Assembly (NCBI GenBank): GCA_030062745.1
Contig: CP099841.1
Coordinates: 18,603,398 to 18,667,397 of the forward strand
DNA length: 64,000 nt
Direction of reading: 5' to 3'
Origin: Capitulum mitella
Taxonomy: Eukaryota > Arthropoda > Thecostraca > Pollicipedomorpha > Pollicipedidae
Numbering within the stretch: the first letter of the stretch is position 1; each line of letters begins with the position of its first letter. A model generated the notes under the pieces. That model was given only the letters and a program-made list of their open reading frames with translations. It was not told the DNA's origin and ran no database searches. Below, piece by piece: positions 34,371 to 48,017 of the stretch. The position numbers and the translations under genes were made by a program.

Positions 34371-36531
34371 TCCCGAAAATGAGCATGCAACTGCGTAAAC
34401 ATGAGAGCTCGTTTCGCGGCTGATTTATTTTTAGTGCATCCCCGTAGAACCTGACAACATGTCATAAACTGGGACTTTTTGAATCTATTTAGCAACAAAA
34501 AAAAAACGGACAAAACAAAACAAAACAGACAAATAAGATATGCCTATTGTTCACCAAACAACAAATGCGTATGACCTTTCAAAAAATGGAGTGGACATTG
34601 TCTCTGCTTAGATCACAGTGTTTGATTCAACGCTGGCGCCAAGAACTACAGTCGTTGTTTCTTTTCTCCGGATTACACAGGGGTTCCACTTTTTGTTCTC
34701 ATTATAAAATCCAAACAGAGCCCGACTGTTATGCAGCGAGGAGATCATCCTGAAACAAGAACTGGCCACATTCAAGAACAGCTTTAATTGAATGGATGCT
34801 GTAACGGCCTCATGCAGTGCGATATCAAGAAATTCATGCTGCACTCAACATTCATCATGAACGCGAGAAGTCAAAACGATGACGTATTCTGCCCTCGGCT
34901 TCCTACCTTGAGTAGTAAAGAATGCAGTCGAAATTAAGCAGAGGTGGCCAACTATCATCCAAGATGTGGGCAAAATCCGGTTGAGTCCTATCTGACTCCT
35001 AGCCCTATGAAAACTGAACATTTCATTTGTCAACGGAAAGTAGGTAGATTTGGGTGGCAATTGGAAAGTGCGAGAAAAAGAAAGGAAATAATGTCTGGTT
35101 TGTTCTTGTAAAATAGGGATCGAACTCCATCTTTCAAGTTCGTGTGTTTTCATAAAAGAAACCGACACCAGCTAACAGAATCATTCTTTATCCGTGAAAC
35201 GATCCCAACAATGAACACAAAGCAGAATTATCAGGGCATCATCTCACCGCTTCTGTTAGCTTTTGTTAGCTGACAAGTGGGACGGGGGTGGTTGTGCTGC
35301 CCTATGAATTTGCGGTTTCCTGTCCTTTCGGCTTATTTACTGGCGTCGTTTCCAGTGTCAGATTAACGGTGAATGCTTACTTTTTCGAATCTTCCTTTTT
35401 TTCTGTGCATGGATATGAAAAACTACATCAAAGGAAGAAACTTAGGGTACGTATTTTTTCAACACACATGGTCATCTTTTACCCAGCAGTCTTTTAGATT
35501 TCGCGTTGATTTTTCCATGGCTGTTGTTGACTTACTCGCGTTCTTTTACACGTGGCTCTCTGCTTTGGCTGCAATCGCAGTCAGATCAGTGTTCTCACTT
35601 AGTCGCCAGCCATCAGTCGACATGCAAGATCTATGTACGTAACATAACTTTATGAAAAAGAAATAAAGGGAGCAAAGTCATTGCAGCTGTCAACACCAAC
35701 CGGCACCAGCAAACAACGACCATTGATGAACATTGATGAACGGCCGGAATTAAATAAACGAACAAAATGAATTGAACAAACTGGACATATTGAACGGATT
35801 GAAGGACTTGGAATATTTCAAGCACCGCAATCATCAATCATGTCATGCACCATACTACCGTTAATTTCACACAGTCCTTGCCTTCTTTCCCTTCTTTGTT
35901 TTTTGGCCTGCTGAGCGCTGCGTCCAGTGGCTGCAGCGCCCCAGACGGCTCGTCCTACTTTCTAACCGACCGGAAGCCCATCTCCTATCTACCCAATAAA
36001 CCTTACGTCGTTTCTCATCGTTCCCCTCATAATCCGTGTCCTTCCTACCTCTAGTCATGTGTCCACTGCGACGAGAACGTTAATAGCCTCAATGGGGGAT
36101 GTACCCGGATGCTAATACATTGCAATATCATGCAATGCAATGCTAGACTCGTCACACACACCACAAAATTCCATAGATTTCTTTAGGCATCGAACATGCG
36201 AGTGATCGAAGCATTGGTAGAATCGGTAAAACTGCAGACCAAACAAAGATTGGCCTTGGCCTGCAATTTTAAAATTTCACGCGAACTTGATACTTATCTA
36301 TGAATACGACACGGCCATGTATTTGGCTTAATTCTGCATAGTTTTCTAGTGTGTGGCTGTCGCTAATATTACGTCTACCTTAAAAATGTTCTACAAACGA
36401 CGAAATGTTCGGGTAATTCATGTAATACAGTGGTGGAACATGACTGATTATGGAAACCTTAATTTCTGTATGCGAAAGGAAAACAAACTGTACGAAAGAA
36501 AGCTCGTTAACGTAATTTACGAGGTCGCATT

Positions 36532-36533
<2 letters not shown>

Positions 36534-36580
<47 letters not shown>
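36534..36580. repeat. (TA)n microsatellite
   Basis: Pure dinucleotide tract of about 47 bp. Confidence 0.95.
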
Positions 36581-36581
<1 letters not shown>

Positions 36582-39500
36582 TGCGCATGGCACTTTTTAT
36601 TTTCACAAAGACGAAAAGCAACCATAATTAATCCTGTCGCCCGTTAAGCAGGGTTCGTAGGGCCGTGAAAAAGATGAACCAGCCTCGAAATTGTAGTTCA
36701 GGTTTTTCATGCATTGCTCAAAAAGGGGTTTCAGTTTATCACAGGATGTATTCTGCTGCATGCATGCAGCAATATCTCCAACACCAGTGATATTGCTGTT
36801 GATTGGATGTTGCAGAAAGTACCATTAGACCACAGTGCTTTGAGCTCAAGCTTGAAACATTTGGTGTGTAGTTTTCGAACCTCTACATCGTCGTTTGTTT
36901 CCTCAAGACATCATGGTATCTGAAAAATTACCCCTCCTTCGAAAGTTCGAACATTGTCTGGGTGCCTTCATCATACTACTTCTTGACGTATTTCAACAAA
37001 CGCACTGCAAGCGGCATCCATGTTACAAGCTGCTATCTCCGTAGAGACAAAATATCTGAATTCTAGCCGAGAAAGACAAAAGCGTTTGGACATTGCATAC
37101 GTTGGAACAAAGAATGTTCATACGCAGATGAACATTCTTAAGTGACCAAAATGCATACCAGGTATTTTTCGGCTCCAAGTTAAGTCTGTCATGGGATGAC
37201 ATTGGTCAACAGAATGTAATAAGCCACTAGTCGCAAATGATCCGCTCGCCATGCGTTGTACCAGATCCTCATAATCCGTATAACACAGGCAAAGGACATG
37301 GGGCCACCTAAGCAGGTTTAGCTGCCGCCTCGGCTGGCAGCGGGGCCTGGTGTCGGAGACGGAGGCAGCGCCTGCTCGTGGCCAACACCCGGCCCGCAAT
37401 GTGATCCCATCCGTCACCCGACTCGGAGCACCGCCGACACGACTGCTCACTCCGGGCGGCGTGACCAAACGAGGCGACGCAACGCAGACCACCCCCTTCT
37501 GGCCGGATGTTACGCCCCTCCCCCCCCCCCCTCCTTCGCCGCCGCACGGCCCGGCCGCCCCGCAAACAACGCGGCGCGTTCCCCGGTGCAAATGGCTCGT
37601 GTCGGGTGAGCACGTGATGTACGTCTGCCGTGGCCTGTGCCGGCCAGCCGGCCGCTGCGGCGCGTCTCATCCGCCCTGTGACAGCAGCCACGGAAGGGGC
37701 TGGGAGACTGACCAGCCGCCATCCCCCGCCGACTCCATACTCCCCCCCCCCTCCTCGCGGACTGCTGACACGCTGCGCGAGGCACGGTCTGGTCCAGGGT
37801 ACAGTGGGGATTCCCGCGCCATGAGGCCGGTTGTAGCCGATCGCCGAAAGATGACGAGGGCATAATAATTCTGACGGACTTATTTGCTTCCGAAGCTAGG
37901 ACGTTAAATTAATGAATCATGAACGGGGTTTTGAGCGGCATTTGGGAACATCTAAACACTTTTGTGCTTCCACGACTCGTTTGTTTGCGGAAGAGTTTGG
38001 TTAAACTGGTACAGGTGGTAGCAAGTCTAGATTAAAATCAATGTCATTTTCGGCTCGGGCTTAAAACATTTGTTTATGCTAAATTGGTATGAGATATTCT
38101 TCCAGGATGAGTTTCTATCTATTGTTCAGGTAGTTCCGTGCACTGCCGACGATTCTTGAGGAAACTCAGAGATGCAGAGATGTTGGTCTTAGTACTTTGA
38201 GGAAGAAGTTTGGTTATATAATCATGACGTTTCAAGTCATTGTAAAGTAAAAGTGGTGAAAATCAGTTGCGTCGCCACCGAGGAGGCAGCAGGGCAATTG
38301 CCCCTACCCTCCATAGTTGGAGAACATTTAGCATTATCTCAATGGCGATGCACGGAAAGAGAGAAATCGAAAATGGCGTTGGTCCCCGCTGTCCTGAAAC
38401 GTGGCGCCGCTGCTGACGAAAATAAATTGCGTTTGGCTTTCTCAGACAGGCTTGGCTTTTAGGAAACCATATGCTGTTTCTGTAAAATCCTAGTACTGTT
38501 TCAATGCGTGTGGTGAGTTCTTTTCATTATTGTCGTTCCTGGGCTTTGGTGTACGGGCTTGCGCCCGTTCGTGTCGGCCCGCACCAGGTGACATTTGCAC
38601 ACGGCACACTGGGGAAAATCGCGAGCGATCACTTTGAACTCCGTAAATGTGATGTTTCGAGACAATGCGCATTATGAATCGATGCATAAGTTTTAAGCCA
38701 TAACTTAGCTATCTTAGTTCAAAACGCATGTTAACCCGACACTGACTGGGATATTTCGCCACCTTCCACTGACTGGGTGGGACGTTTAACGGCCCAGCTG
38801 TCTATCTCGAGAACCAATGGCCCGATCTGAATGATTTAAATGGGAATGGATAGCGCCGGGCCGTGCGGTCTTGTGACATGCAGATGTTTTTACTTTGGAG
38901 CTACTGATGACGTCACAGGCCAGTTCAGACAGCAAAAGCTACCTTCTTCTTTAGAGTCGCCTGATCGCAACGGAAAACAGACCGACACGGACGTTTGGAT
39001 GGTAATTTATCTCAAGAACGTTGTTCTGTTATTCCGAGTGTTACCTGATCCACGATCGTCAAAAGTCAAGGGCACGTGCCAGGTCACATGTGACGTCCGT
39101 GCTGACTGGTCATGTCATGCATGTTTCCTGGTTTATTTGGCACAGAAGTTCCAAAAAGGCACTCTCAGAGAATTCTGAACAGACGTGACGATTTCAACTG
39201 CATTTGATTGCCGATCACGCGCAATATTGCAACATTTTGCACTTTTAAATTCGGATTGACGCTAACATAGTTGTGGCCTCGACGGGGAACCTCTAACCCC
39301 AGGATCCAGCAAGTCAGTCTGGCTCATGTTATTCATTTTACTTTCAAAGATCAAAGTGCAAAAAAATGTTGCGTTCCTGCAACAGCCCGCTGCGTAAGTT
39401 GCCCATGCAATATCCTCGCATTGAATGGGGTATTTTGCTGTGTTCGACTGACCGTGCTTGGCGCCACCTTGGACTAAAAGGTAGTTTGCCCTATTGAGTC

Positions 39501-39595
39501 ACGTGTTATATATTTAAGGCTCATTTCACCAATATACATATATATACATATATATCTTACTGGCTATATATCCCAGTCTAAATCTTGCAGTATTC

Positions 39596-39597
<2 letters not shown>

Positions 39598-39650
<53 letters not shown>
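39598..39650. repeat. (TA)n microsatellite
   Basis: Dinucleotide tract of about 50 bp, preceded by shorter TATACATA clusters from about 39,530. Confidence 0.95.
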
Positions 39651-40518
39651 GTTAGGCCGTTGCACTCCAAATTTTATCATTCCCGGGCCGAAAAACCTTT
39701 TGTATCAGACACCGTCGAAATGTTTCCTTCCTCCTTTTCCCATGTATATGTTATCTAAATTTTTAAACCGCGCAATTAAGGGCCGCAGAAAACTATATGA
39801 ACTGATGAGGGGCTGTTTTGACAGGACCCATATCTCAGCCGTTTACAGCATTTCGACTGCGGTAACACAGACGAAATATAAGGTGAACGACTGGAGTCAT
39901 TGTTAAGGCGAACATAGTTAAATAGCGCTGACTGCCTGTATATCAGCTGTTTACCAACATATTGGCATGAAATTTTGTAGACAGCATCCTTGCTGCACTG
40001 CAAATAGTCATACTTAGCTCGCGATTACCACGCACACTGGCATGGGAAAGTGGTAAGTACATGCACCCCTCCCCCACTTCTCCCCGTGGTTTTGCCACTG
40101 CCGACGCATGGCGGGGTCAGGTGGCCGGGTCGCCGAGTCGCCCGGTCAGATTCTGCGGCCCGCCTCGTCGGCCGGCCGCCAATGAGCTGGCCTGCCGGCG
40201 CGAACCGAGGTTGATGTTGCCGTGGTGTCAGCATTACTCTCCGATTGCAGGGATTTTTGGCAGTTCTTTACGCAGTTGATTGGAGAAAGGGTACTGTGAA
40301 AGACGTTTCCCAGGCTTGTTTTATTTCCCACATATCTAAGAAAGGAACACGCGTATGGTAAACAGCTCCCCTACGTCAGTGCTTGAGTTTAAATCTTAGA
40401 TAAGTATTTCACCAAGATAACCTAGTATGGGGTCAACGGTGAAGCACATCCACCTTTAGTGTCTCTATGACATACAGAGTAAGCTACCGTCGCCATGCGG
40501 AAGAATCTTAACCGTAAC

Positions 40519-40830
40519 TATTAAACGAAGTAAAACCTTGTCTCAGATCGCAAAACATGGTCGTCTTTGCGGCGTCATATTGACAGGACCGACCTTGACT
40601 TTGATTACCAAATTTTGTCGGTATGTATCAAATTGATGTGGTAGGAGGAAATGAAAGTTTCAACACTCTGCGGTCATCCCTTTCGGAGATATCTAGGAAA
40701 CGAAGTGAAACTGTGCGTCAAATCACAAAACATGGTTGTTTTTGGACGTCATATTGACATGACCAAAGATGTCCTTGGTCGCCAAATTTTGTCAGCGTGT
40801 GTCAAATGGCTGCAAAGAAAGTAACAAAAG
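40519..40830. repeat. 175-bp diverged tandem duplication
   Basis: Two units share AAACGAAGT, CAAAACATGG, CGTCATATTGACA and CCAAATTTTGTC at a 175-bp offset (first CGAAG at 40,526, second at 40,701). Noncoding. Confidence 0.7.
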
Positions 40831-41267
40831 TTTGATCGCTCCTGCAGCTATTTGTCTCCGAAGTATTAAAAAAATGCGTTAGGTAGGACGTTAAACGACC
40901 TACCCCAGTCAATCTGGTGTTGAGCGTGGATGGCGTTGAACGTTCCCTTGAAGACAGTCGTTGTGGTGATGCACGCCGATAAGCCTTGCAAGTATTCTTG
41001 TAATGCTTGAACATCCTTGTTTCCCTTTGTATTTCACAACAGTAAGCCTAAAAGCGATCCAAACAACTTAAACTGCGAGCAATGAAGTGGTGTTTTCGAA
41101 TACCAGCTCTACCGTAGGCACCCAGAAAGAAATTAAAACGTTTCATCCATTTTCATTTCCCAAAATCATCATATTACCGTCTTCTGCACCACCCAAAGTT
41201 TGGCAACGGCATATTTTTGTGTCTGGTGGTCCTGCCAGATTACCAATGAAAGTAAATATATCCTTGT

Positions 41268-41885
41268 TCAAACTTAACCCTGCGCCGCCTGGCGTGGTTT
41301 CGTGCCCTCGACTGGCTGGGAAGTGCCCAAAGGCACCCTCTGCTATGTCAGGATTTACTGGACGATCTTTTACGTACAATGTTCTATTTCATTTCCTTTT
41401 GACATCTACTTTCCTGTGATGTGATCTGACTTGACTTTACGCTGCATCTGGTGAACCTTATTAACAGGAGCACAAAGATTTGCTGTCCTGGCCTGAACGA
41501 CGGAAAGTTTAGCGACAATCTCTTCCCTCACTCACAGTGAAAATCATGTTCAACTGCCATCATGGATGTGACCTAGCATGCACTCTAATGCTGACCTGGA
41601 ACGGTTGTATATCATCCTGGGGACCGTGTTCTTAGTAAATCCAAAAAATTCATGTACTCTAACGAAGCACGTTCTAGCCACCCCCAAAGAGGCGAAAACA
41701 TGCAGGCAAGGGTCCACGTATGGCGTCATATCTCCATGAGCTAACCGAATATGGAAATAGTTGTGATGTTAGGCCACTAAAAATTTGGTTGTGCTGACTG
41801 TGACGGCTCGCAAGTTATTCGCGAAGAACCGAGGGGTGCCCTTTTTGACACCCCAGGCGGTGGCGGGCTCAAGATAAACACGGTT
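41268..41885 (+). repeat. Dispersed repeat family A, copy 3 (internally deleted)
   Basis: The first about 110 bp (CCTGGCGTGGTTTCGTGCCC, CACCCTCTGC) match the family start. From about 41,390 it matches the 3' half of copy 2 (11,690-12,245), including GACCGTGT, GAAAACATGCA and AGAACCGAGG. The middle, including the TCAAGGTCA region, is deleted. Confidence 0.7.
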
Positions 41886-44800
41886 TGAATATAAGCAGAT
41901 CGCATCTTGAAATATGACAAAACAGGTCGGTAACATTCAGTAAGTTTTCGTACGTTTATCGATTTAATTTAGATGGTGTTGCGGGGCCGAACGATTTTTA
42001 TCTCGTTAACGTAGATTATCGTCTCTCACAAGTCGCAAAAGCTCGATGTATAACACTCTCAGCCACATTTTGCTCCAGTCCAAATGAATGCCGCAATTCG
42101 GGTGTGATTCTCCGTTCTAAGCCCAGCAGTGTATCGCACACATAATGAATTATGCCATAAGTCATACAGAACACATGTAAGACGCCTGTAAGTAGGTCGT
42201 TTATAGGTTGATTCCATGAGACAGACATTGTCACACAAGGGGTTATGATCAACAGAACAGTTAACACGGAAAAAAGCGATAAAATAATAGGATACAACAT
42301 CTTTTGGGATATTCAAGTGCTTTGTTGATGGCAATGGTGCTCAATGGCATCAACCAATAGGTGTTCGACAGTCATCACTTGATTTCAGGCACCTGTTTTA
42401 TAGGTTTCTAAGGGGGGCTGCGCGGCACGGAACTTCACTGCCACTCCCCCTTAGGAGTGCGGGGCCGGCCACCCTGGCCGGCACTGGGCCGGTCCGGGCC
42501 GGCCCGGCGGGTGTTGGTAACTTTGTGTCGGTGACTTTGTCGGGTCACCTTGACCAGCGAGGCGCCGGGACATGTGCCTTCCGGATTGGCGTAGGCCCAG
42601 AGGTCACGTGATGCGCGGCGTCGGGGTCGGGTCGCCGAGTGCCGGGGGCGGCATTCTGGATTCTGGCAGACGATCGACTGACGCCTGACGAAACCGGCGA
42701 CTTGACACAAGACTGGTAGGTTTTCGACTACGATGCTGACGGTCAATCACGACTGATGGGTAGAAAAAGAAACCAGAAAACAAGCGATTCTGGATTCTGG
42801 GTCCTGGCCACGCGGACGGAGCGGAGCGAGTTAACATATCACCAAGTTCATTGTCATTACCTGAAAATAGAGCCTGCAGTTAACACGATGTTTTGGACAA
42901 GACCACGCTTAAAAGTTAATGATTCATGACAAGGCAGATGTATGATTTGTTTCCGAAACGCTACTTAGCCACGCCTATGAGCAAATTTTGCCGCACTTTT
43001 TATTTCGGTCGATTGATTAACAGAAATGAGAAGAGAATATGAATGTTCTTTTACATCGAACAGTTCCACAGCATGCCGCCTTGATCTTTGGCAGTTTGCG
43101 AAGAAAAAATCCCGGATACGCGTTCGGCAAAGCACCGTTGTCCGCCTCATAACACCAGCGCTCCGTTAAACAAACCACAGCGTGCGCGAGCCAAGCACGA
43201 CTATCACCGCATCCCATCAGCCTCCCGGCAGGAGCCCAACATCACGGAGCGCGCCAGCTCCGCGCCGACTCCGGCGGCGGGACGTGCGTCATCCGAGCGC
43301 CACGTCTGCCGCACCGTTTCGCGCGGCGGCGGCGGCGGCGGCTGCTCGGAGGTGCGGGGAGCGGCCGCGGTGGCGGCGCCGCCGCCCGGCGCCGTCGTAA
43401 CGCGCTCGTCAGCATGCAAATTCGAGCCGATTACGGCCGGCCGGGGCGCGCCGGCCCGTTCTGTCCAGGATCCGCCCCCGGTGGGCGCCGGCGGCGGCGC
43501 GCCGCGTGCCGTACCGGGCCGCCCGGCGCCGCCGCCGCCGCCCGGCCACCGCTAGGAGGCGCTGTCGACGGCGCCTGAGCGCAGTCGCAGACGACGGAGC
43601 GCGGCGGGACATGGCTGGGCGCACCTGAGACGACTGGGCGCAGTCGGAAGCCACTGGACGTCGTCTGAAACGATCGAGCAGTCTGAGAAGTTTGAGCAGA
43701 GCCTAGTACCGCTGAGTACAGTCTGAAAGAATTGAGCTTGGCCGGCGACCACTGAGCGCAGTCTGAAACGGCTCGGCGCAGCATAAGAGACTGTTTGATG
43801 TGACTGTGCGAGGACTGCGCGCAGCAAGTGCTCGCCCCGCCCACAAGCCGGAACGCAGGCGCAGTCTTACGACTGAGCCAAATTAGCGCAACTGGTGACG
43901 AACCTATAGAAGCTTTCTCGTTCAAACAAGCGCAGACGGTTGCATCAAATGCCGTTACGAATTGACATAGCAATTAAGTGAAAGTATTCGCCACCACAAA
44001 CGCGCTCAGCCTACGGACTCTGATTGCAAAGTGAGCTGCGACGAGGGAGAATATTACTCCAGTGGAACATAAAGCTGACATAAAGCATATGGACTGTTTG
44101 GAGGATATGATCATACGACAATTAGCATGATGTATATGAGCCGTTTATCAGCCTCTAAGACCACTCTCCTTGTCTTACGCTTTGTGCAGAGTGAAACATC
44201 ATGGGTGAAGGAGGAGCAACTAATGTTGACCTCCTGGTCCTGCTACTCTAGAAGACCTTCCAGTACGTGTGAGTTTCTTACGACGTCTTGAACGCTGGTT
44301 AAGGTTATGTGAGTTGCATTGCAAAGATATCATTGTTAGATATTTCAAGTACTGCACCGAACGATATTAACTGTGTGCTGAATATTTGCTGAGAGATAAC
44401 ACGAATGAGTAACGTTTCACATCGTTGTAGTTGCAGTTTGATAAAGACAGTGTAAAGAAATGCACTACCAATAGCTCATGTGTCATTTACATAAGAATAT
44501 AATGTGCAATGTTCCGCAACAATTGATTTCATTTTATTTGGAACAGATGGGCAATGAAACAACGTTCCGCAGCTACAAGACATGAAACGAAGCGATCGCG
44601 ACACTAAATCAACGAGAATGCAAGAAATCAGTATACTTTCGATAGACTTCGACTAGGTCTCTCCCTAGACCTTCATCTGAGAACTCCAGTAGCTTTGATC
44701 CAACAAGAACTGCCAAGTGATCCGTAAACACATACGCGGTGCGCAAACTGTGAGCAGAGAAGTATGTGAGGGCTTAACTGGAAATTTGCATGCATTATGC

Positions 44801-46129
44801 GAGAGGCGTATTTCTGTCATCTTGGTTTGGTATGTTGCGGACTATTTTCTAAGTTTTTCCACCAAAACATGTTGTCTGGATTAAATTTATAGTTAAGGGA
44901 GCTTTATTTCATGCTGACCCCAAAAACAAAGAACCCAAAAAAGACATAAATGCTCGTTTCTGCGGACTTAAACGTCAAAAAAACAAGCATTATCAGAAGA
45001 GCGTTCCCGGTTTCCAGAAGATCTGATGAACAGAAGTTCGTCCATTTTGAACGCTTTGCACATGACAAATGGATCAAGTGACTGGCATGGTCCATACAAT
45101 CACTTTAAATCTCATTAGGAGTCCCACCGTGGAAAATAATAAAACTTGCTCACTGGATGATCCGAGAAAATACATTCCTAACGGCTCTTTGCCATCAAAG
45201 CTCTCATGGCATCCTTTTGCTGCCGTGATTGCCGATATTGTTGTTGATAAAGGCCATCACCTAAATATTCTTCCGTTGTGATTATCCGCCGCTGGAGCCC
45301 TCCACTCCGGTTTCTCCTTTCGGATAGTGCGTTGCGTACAACTGGCTGGCACACACAACTGGCATCTCGAAACGGCCACCGCTACTCCAGAGCCTCTGTC
45401 AGACATGCGCGTTTCGTTTCATGCTTTGAAGCAGTGACTCTCTCCGATCTCTCACCAGGGGCGCCCCCAGTGCGCCTACGTTCCGCCAGTTTGCAGGGAA
45501 GGTCCCGAGTTCCTGACCGCGCAATCAGTAATCAATCTGGCGGCGGCCGACGCCGGGGCCCGTCACGGCACCGATCACCATCGGGCGAGAGGTCAGCGGA
45601 GTATTTTAATAGGTGCCGCCCAATCACGCACATGCCCTCCGCTGCCCCCCGGCGATGGCCCGGTAGTTAACGACCCATTTTCTGCAGCGAGCACCGCGAT
45701 GGCACGTCGGCCTTCATGATTGCATCACGCTCGTCGGTGGGAGATGGGCCGCGGAGGAAGCGAGACAAGGCACGCCGGCAGGATTCTGGTTAGCGGCCGG
45801 GTCGCTACTGAGTTCCCTGGCGCCAGCGATTGCTGGTTGCGGGGAGTGATCACCAGAACATCTGGGAACTGTTTCCCGTGAACCAGGACAGAGACCGTGC
45901 GAACATTGGGCCCGGGAAAGACGAAGATCGCGCGTCGTGAACTAAATCGCGGTGATTGATTAAATTTTCGCTTTTTGATAACTTTGATCCGATTAGTTTA
46001 ATAGGGTGCTGCCAGGGATATAGGAGCCTGTGCTCAAAAGAGCCTATTGCATGGACTCCGAACTCATACACCCCATCGCGCAATTCCAAGTACTGGCTGA
46101 TTTCTTGGCGAAAGTTGAACGTGCCGCTC
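41886..46129. other. Intergenic with GC-rich islands, no recognised gene
   Basis: Islands at about 42,430-42,850, 43,080-43,970 and 45,280-45,860. The longest open frames (155 and 180 codons) overlap on opposite strands, are low-complexity Ala/Pro/Arg/Gly-rich and show no domain. Regulatory function or an unrecognised exon is possible. Confidence 0.45.
43560..43885. repeat. Decayed minisatellite, GCGCAGTC-GAAACG type
   Basis: At least eight degenerate copies of a phrase like CTGAGCGCAGTCTGAAACG recur at roughly 25-35-bp spacing. The minus-strand open frame across them repeats RFRLRSVV-like segments as a by-product. Confidence 0.6.
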
Positions 46130-46290
46130 AGGGTGCGACATCACCGAGTGGTACTCAACTTAGGCCTGTATTGGCCTGTTGCCAGTTGACTCGCGGGCCA
46201 AATATCGAGCGCCAGGGCGACTCGAACCCGTTTTGCCAGGACGGGGATACCAGCGATCCACCAACTGGGCTACCAATCACGGCAATTTGA
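46130..46290 (-). repeat. tRNA-derived SINE, copy 2
   Basis: On the minus strand there is a pol III A box TAGCCCAGTTGG (46,261-46,272) and, 32 nt further, a B box GGTTCGAGTCG (46,218-46,228). This is tRNA spacing. A tail shared with 1,684-1,745 (CTCGATATTTGG, then TGGCAAC) follows. The tail shared by two loci indicates a SINE and not a functional tRNA gene. Confidence 0.65.
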
Positions 46291-46811
46291 TAACAAGAAT
46301 TCGCTACCGCAAAATGCATGCTAATTGATTAGTTTATTCGCAAACACTAGCTTTAGAGGTCTGTGAGGCTGGAACTGTCGGTGAACAGTGAGACATACAT
46401 GCTGAAAACAAAACATACAAAACATACCTGGTTGTCGTTTCACCGCATTTTTGTATACCGCATCTGCTGTATCTACATTACAAATGTTATATAGGGTGGG
46501 ACTTTCTTCAGGTGGTATAAGCAAACCTGGAACAATTTACCATGAGTTTTTGTAACATAATGAAATACGACTACTGCAGATGTACGAATTCAGTCCGCAT
46601 TATAACCAACATCACAAGACATTCAGTCTCACAGATCGCTTAACTCCGAATCCTTCCAAACAGTTGCGTAAACCTTCGAATAGGCGATTTGATAGTGACA
46701 GCTTGTTCTAGATTGCCCCGGCCCGGCAAATGTACAATAAACCTATTCTCCTCGAATGCTTTCTAGATCGCGCGGGTAGTATCCCTGTGTAACCTAGACA
46801 ACACCAAGATC

Positions 46812-46922
46812 GACAGGTAGACAGACAGATAAGTAAGAGACAGACAGGTAGGCAGGCAGGCAGGCAGACACACAGACAGACATAAGGGCAGTGGCCGACA
46901 GACGTGGGGAGAGAGAGAGAGG
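46812..46922. repeat. CAGA/CAGG and GA microsatellites
   Basis: Interrupted tetranucleotide array (GACA/GGCA) from 46,812 to 46,884, followed by a short (GA)n run at 46,909-46,922. Confidence 0.9.
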
Positions 46923-47916
46923 TCAGTTTTACCGCCGCGTTCGAGCAGTTCGTCGAAGTCGGCCTTCGATTGGCCTGCGCCGTTCTCCGCCGCGGGATCA
47001 GTCGGCCCTGCCTCGCCTGTCCGCGCCTCCCTGCAATCTCTCCGGCGACCCGGCCCGCCAGACCAGTCAGTCCCACCGCGGTCCGGGCGAACCAGGCCAC
47101 CAGACCACGGGCACCGGCCGCGATTTATGGCGCAGGGCGGCCGCCGTTGCGTGCGGGAATTTACGGGACGTTTGCATTTCAGAGGCGGCCCGTCTCCGAC
47201 GGCCGGCGGCGGTCGGCAGCTGCAGAAGACGGCAGTTAGTGGTCGGCGCCTCGGTAGCACTTCTGCGGCCGCCAGCACGTCGGAGATGACGGCATGCCTG
47301 CGATAAACGACTCAGCACCTATGTAGATTGTCAGGCAGTGTCTGCTTGAGTCGGCGAAGTGGTGATTATCTGTGCGATTTTCGTTTGAAAGAAGTATGTG
47401 TGGCGGTGCACGTCCCAGCGAACACTAAAGGTTTGATGAGCAACGGCGACTAAATTAACTGCGTTTTGGCGTTCGTCTAAACAGACGAAACGTGGCTGGG
47501 GCGTGTTTTTCCTCCTGCGTACAGTTATTTCAGGACGTTGCGAAATGTTGACAGAACATCAGATGAGTGAGAAAGGATGGGATGAAGTAAGAGGTGCGAG
47601 CGCTGAGGCTGTTGGTCCCTCAGTATGGGATGAACTAATGTTTCCTTTCCGCTAAGCCAGAGCCTCCCCCTCCCCCATTCCGTCAATCAGGCACCCTCTT
47701 GACCTTTAGCCTGGCGGGAGGTCTGTGACTGCTCTAAACTTTCTGAGCGCAGACGCACTTGTGACCATCACACGTTCCTCGCTCTGGGCAATGGTACGAC
47801 TCTAATGCTTCCAATGGAAAATAAACGCAGTGCAGGCCCCCTCCTGTACCTCTTTTGTCCAGCTGTCCAGCTCATCTGTCCGCAAATCAGCGGATGGTGG
47901 CTGATTCCCTTATGTG

Positions 47917-47920
<4 letters not shown>

Positions 47921-47989
<69 letters not shown>

Positions 47990-48017
47990 GTACGTATATA
48001 TATATGTATATATATAA
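47921..48017. repeat. (TA)n microsatellite with TATG tail
   Basis: Longest (TA)n tract of the window, about 55 bp, grading into TATG and TACG variants. Confidence 0.95.

Larger units (their letters stand above)
34371..41267. other. Intergenic, no recognised gene
   Basis: AT-rich spacer with one large GC-rich island (about 37,310-37,860, with C10-C12 runs), two (TA)n tracts and a 175-bp duplication. Open frames in the island (up to 171 codons) occur on both strands and show no motif. Confidence 0.5.

Noticed and set aside
36353-36631. Frames with Ile-Tyr runs (also at 18,793, 28,233, 47,805 and 50,021)
   Set aside because: Translations of (TA)n microsatellites.
37118-37865. Open frames of 157, 127, 171 and 117 codons in a GC-rich island
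   Set aside because: Several frames are open at once because of base composition, with homopolymer-driven Pro/Gly runs and no domain.
43088-43973. Open frames of 155 (+) and 180 (-) codons in a GC-rich island
   Set aside because: They overlap on opposite strands and are low complexity, one of them made of a decayed tandem repeat.
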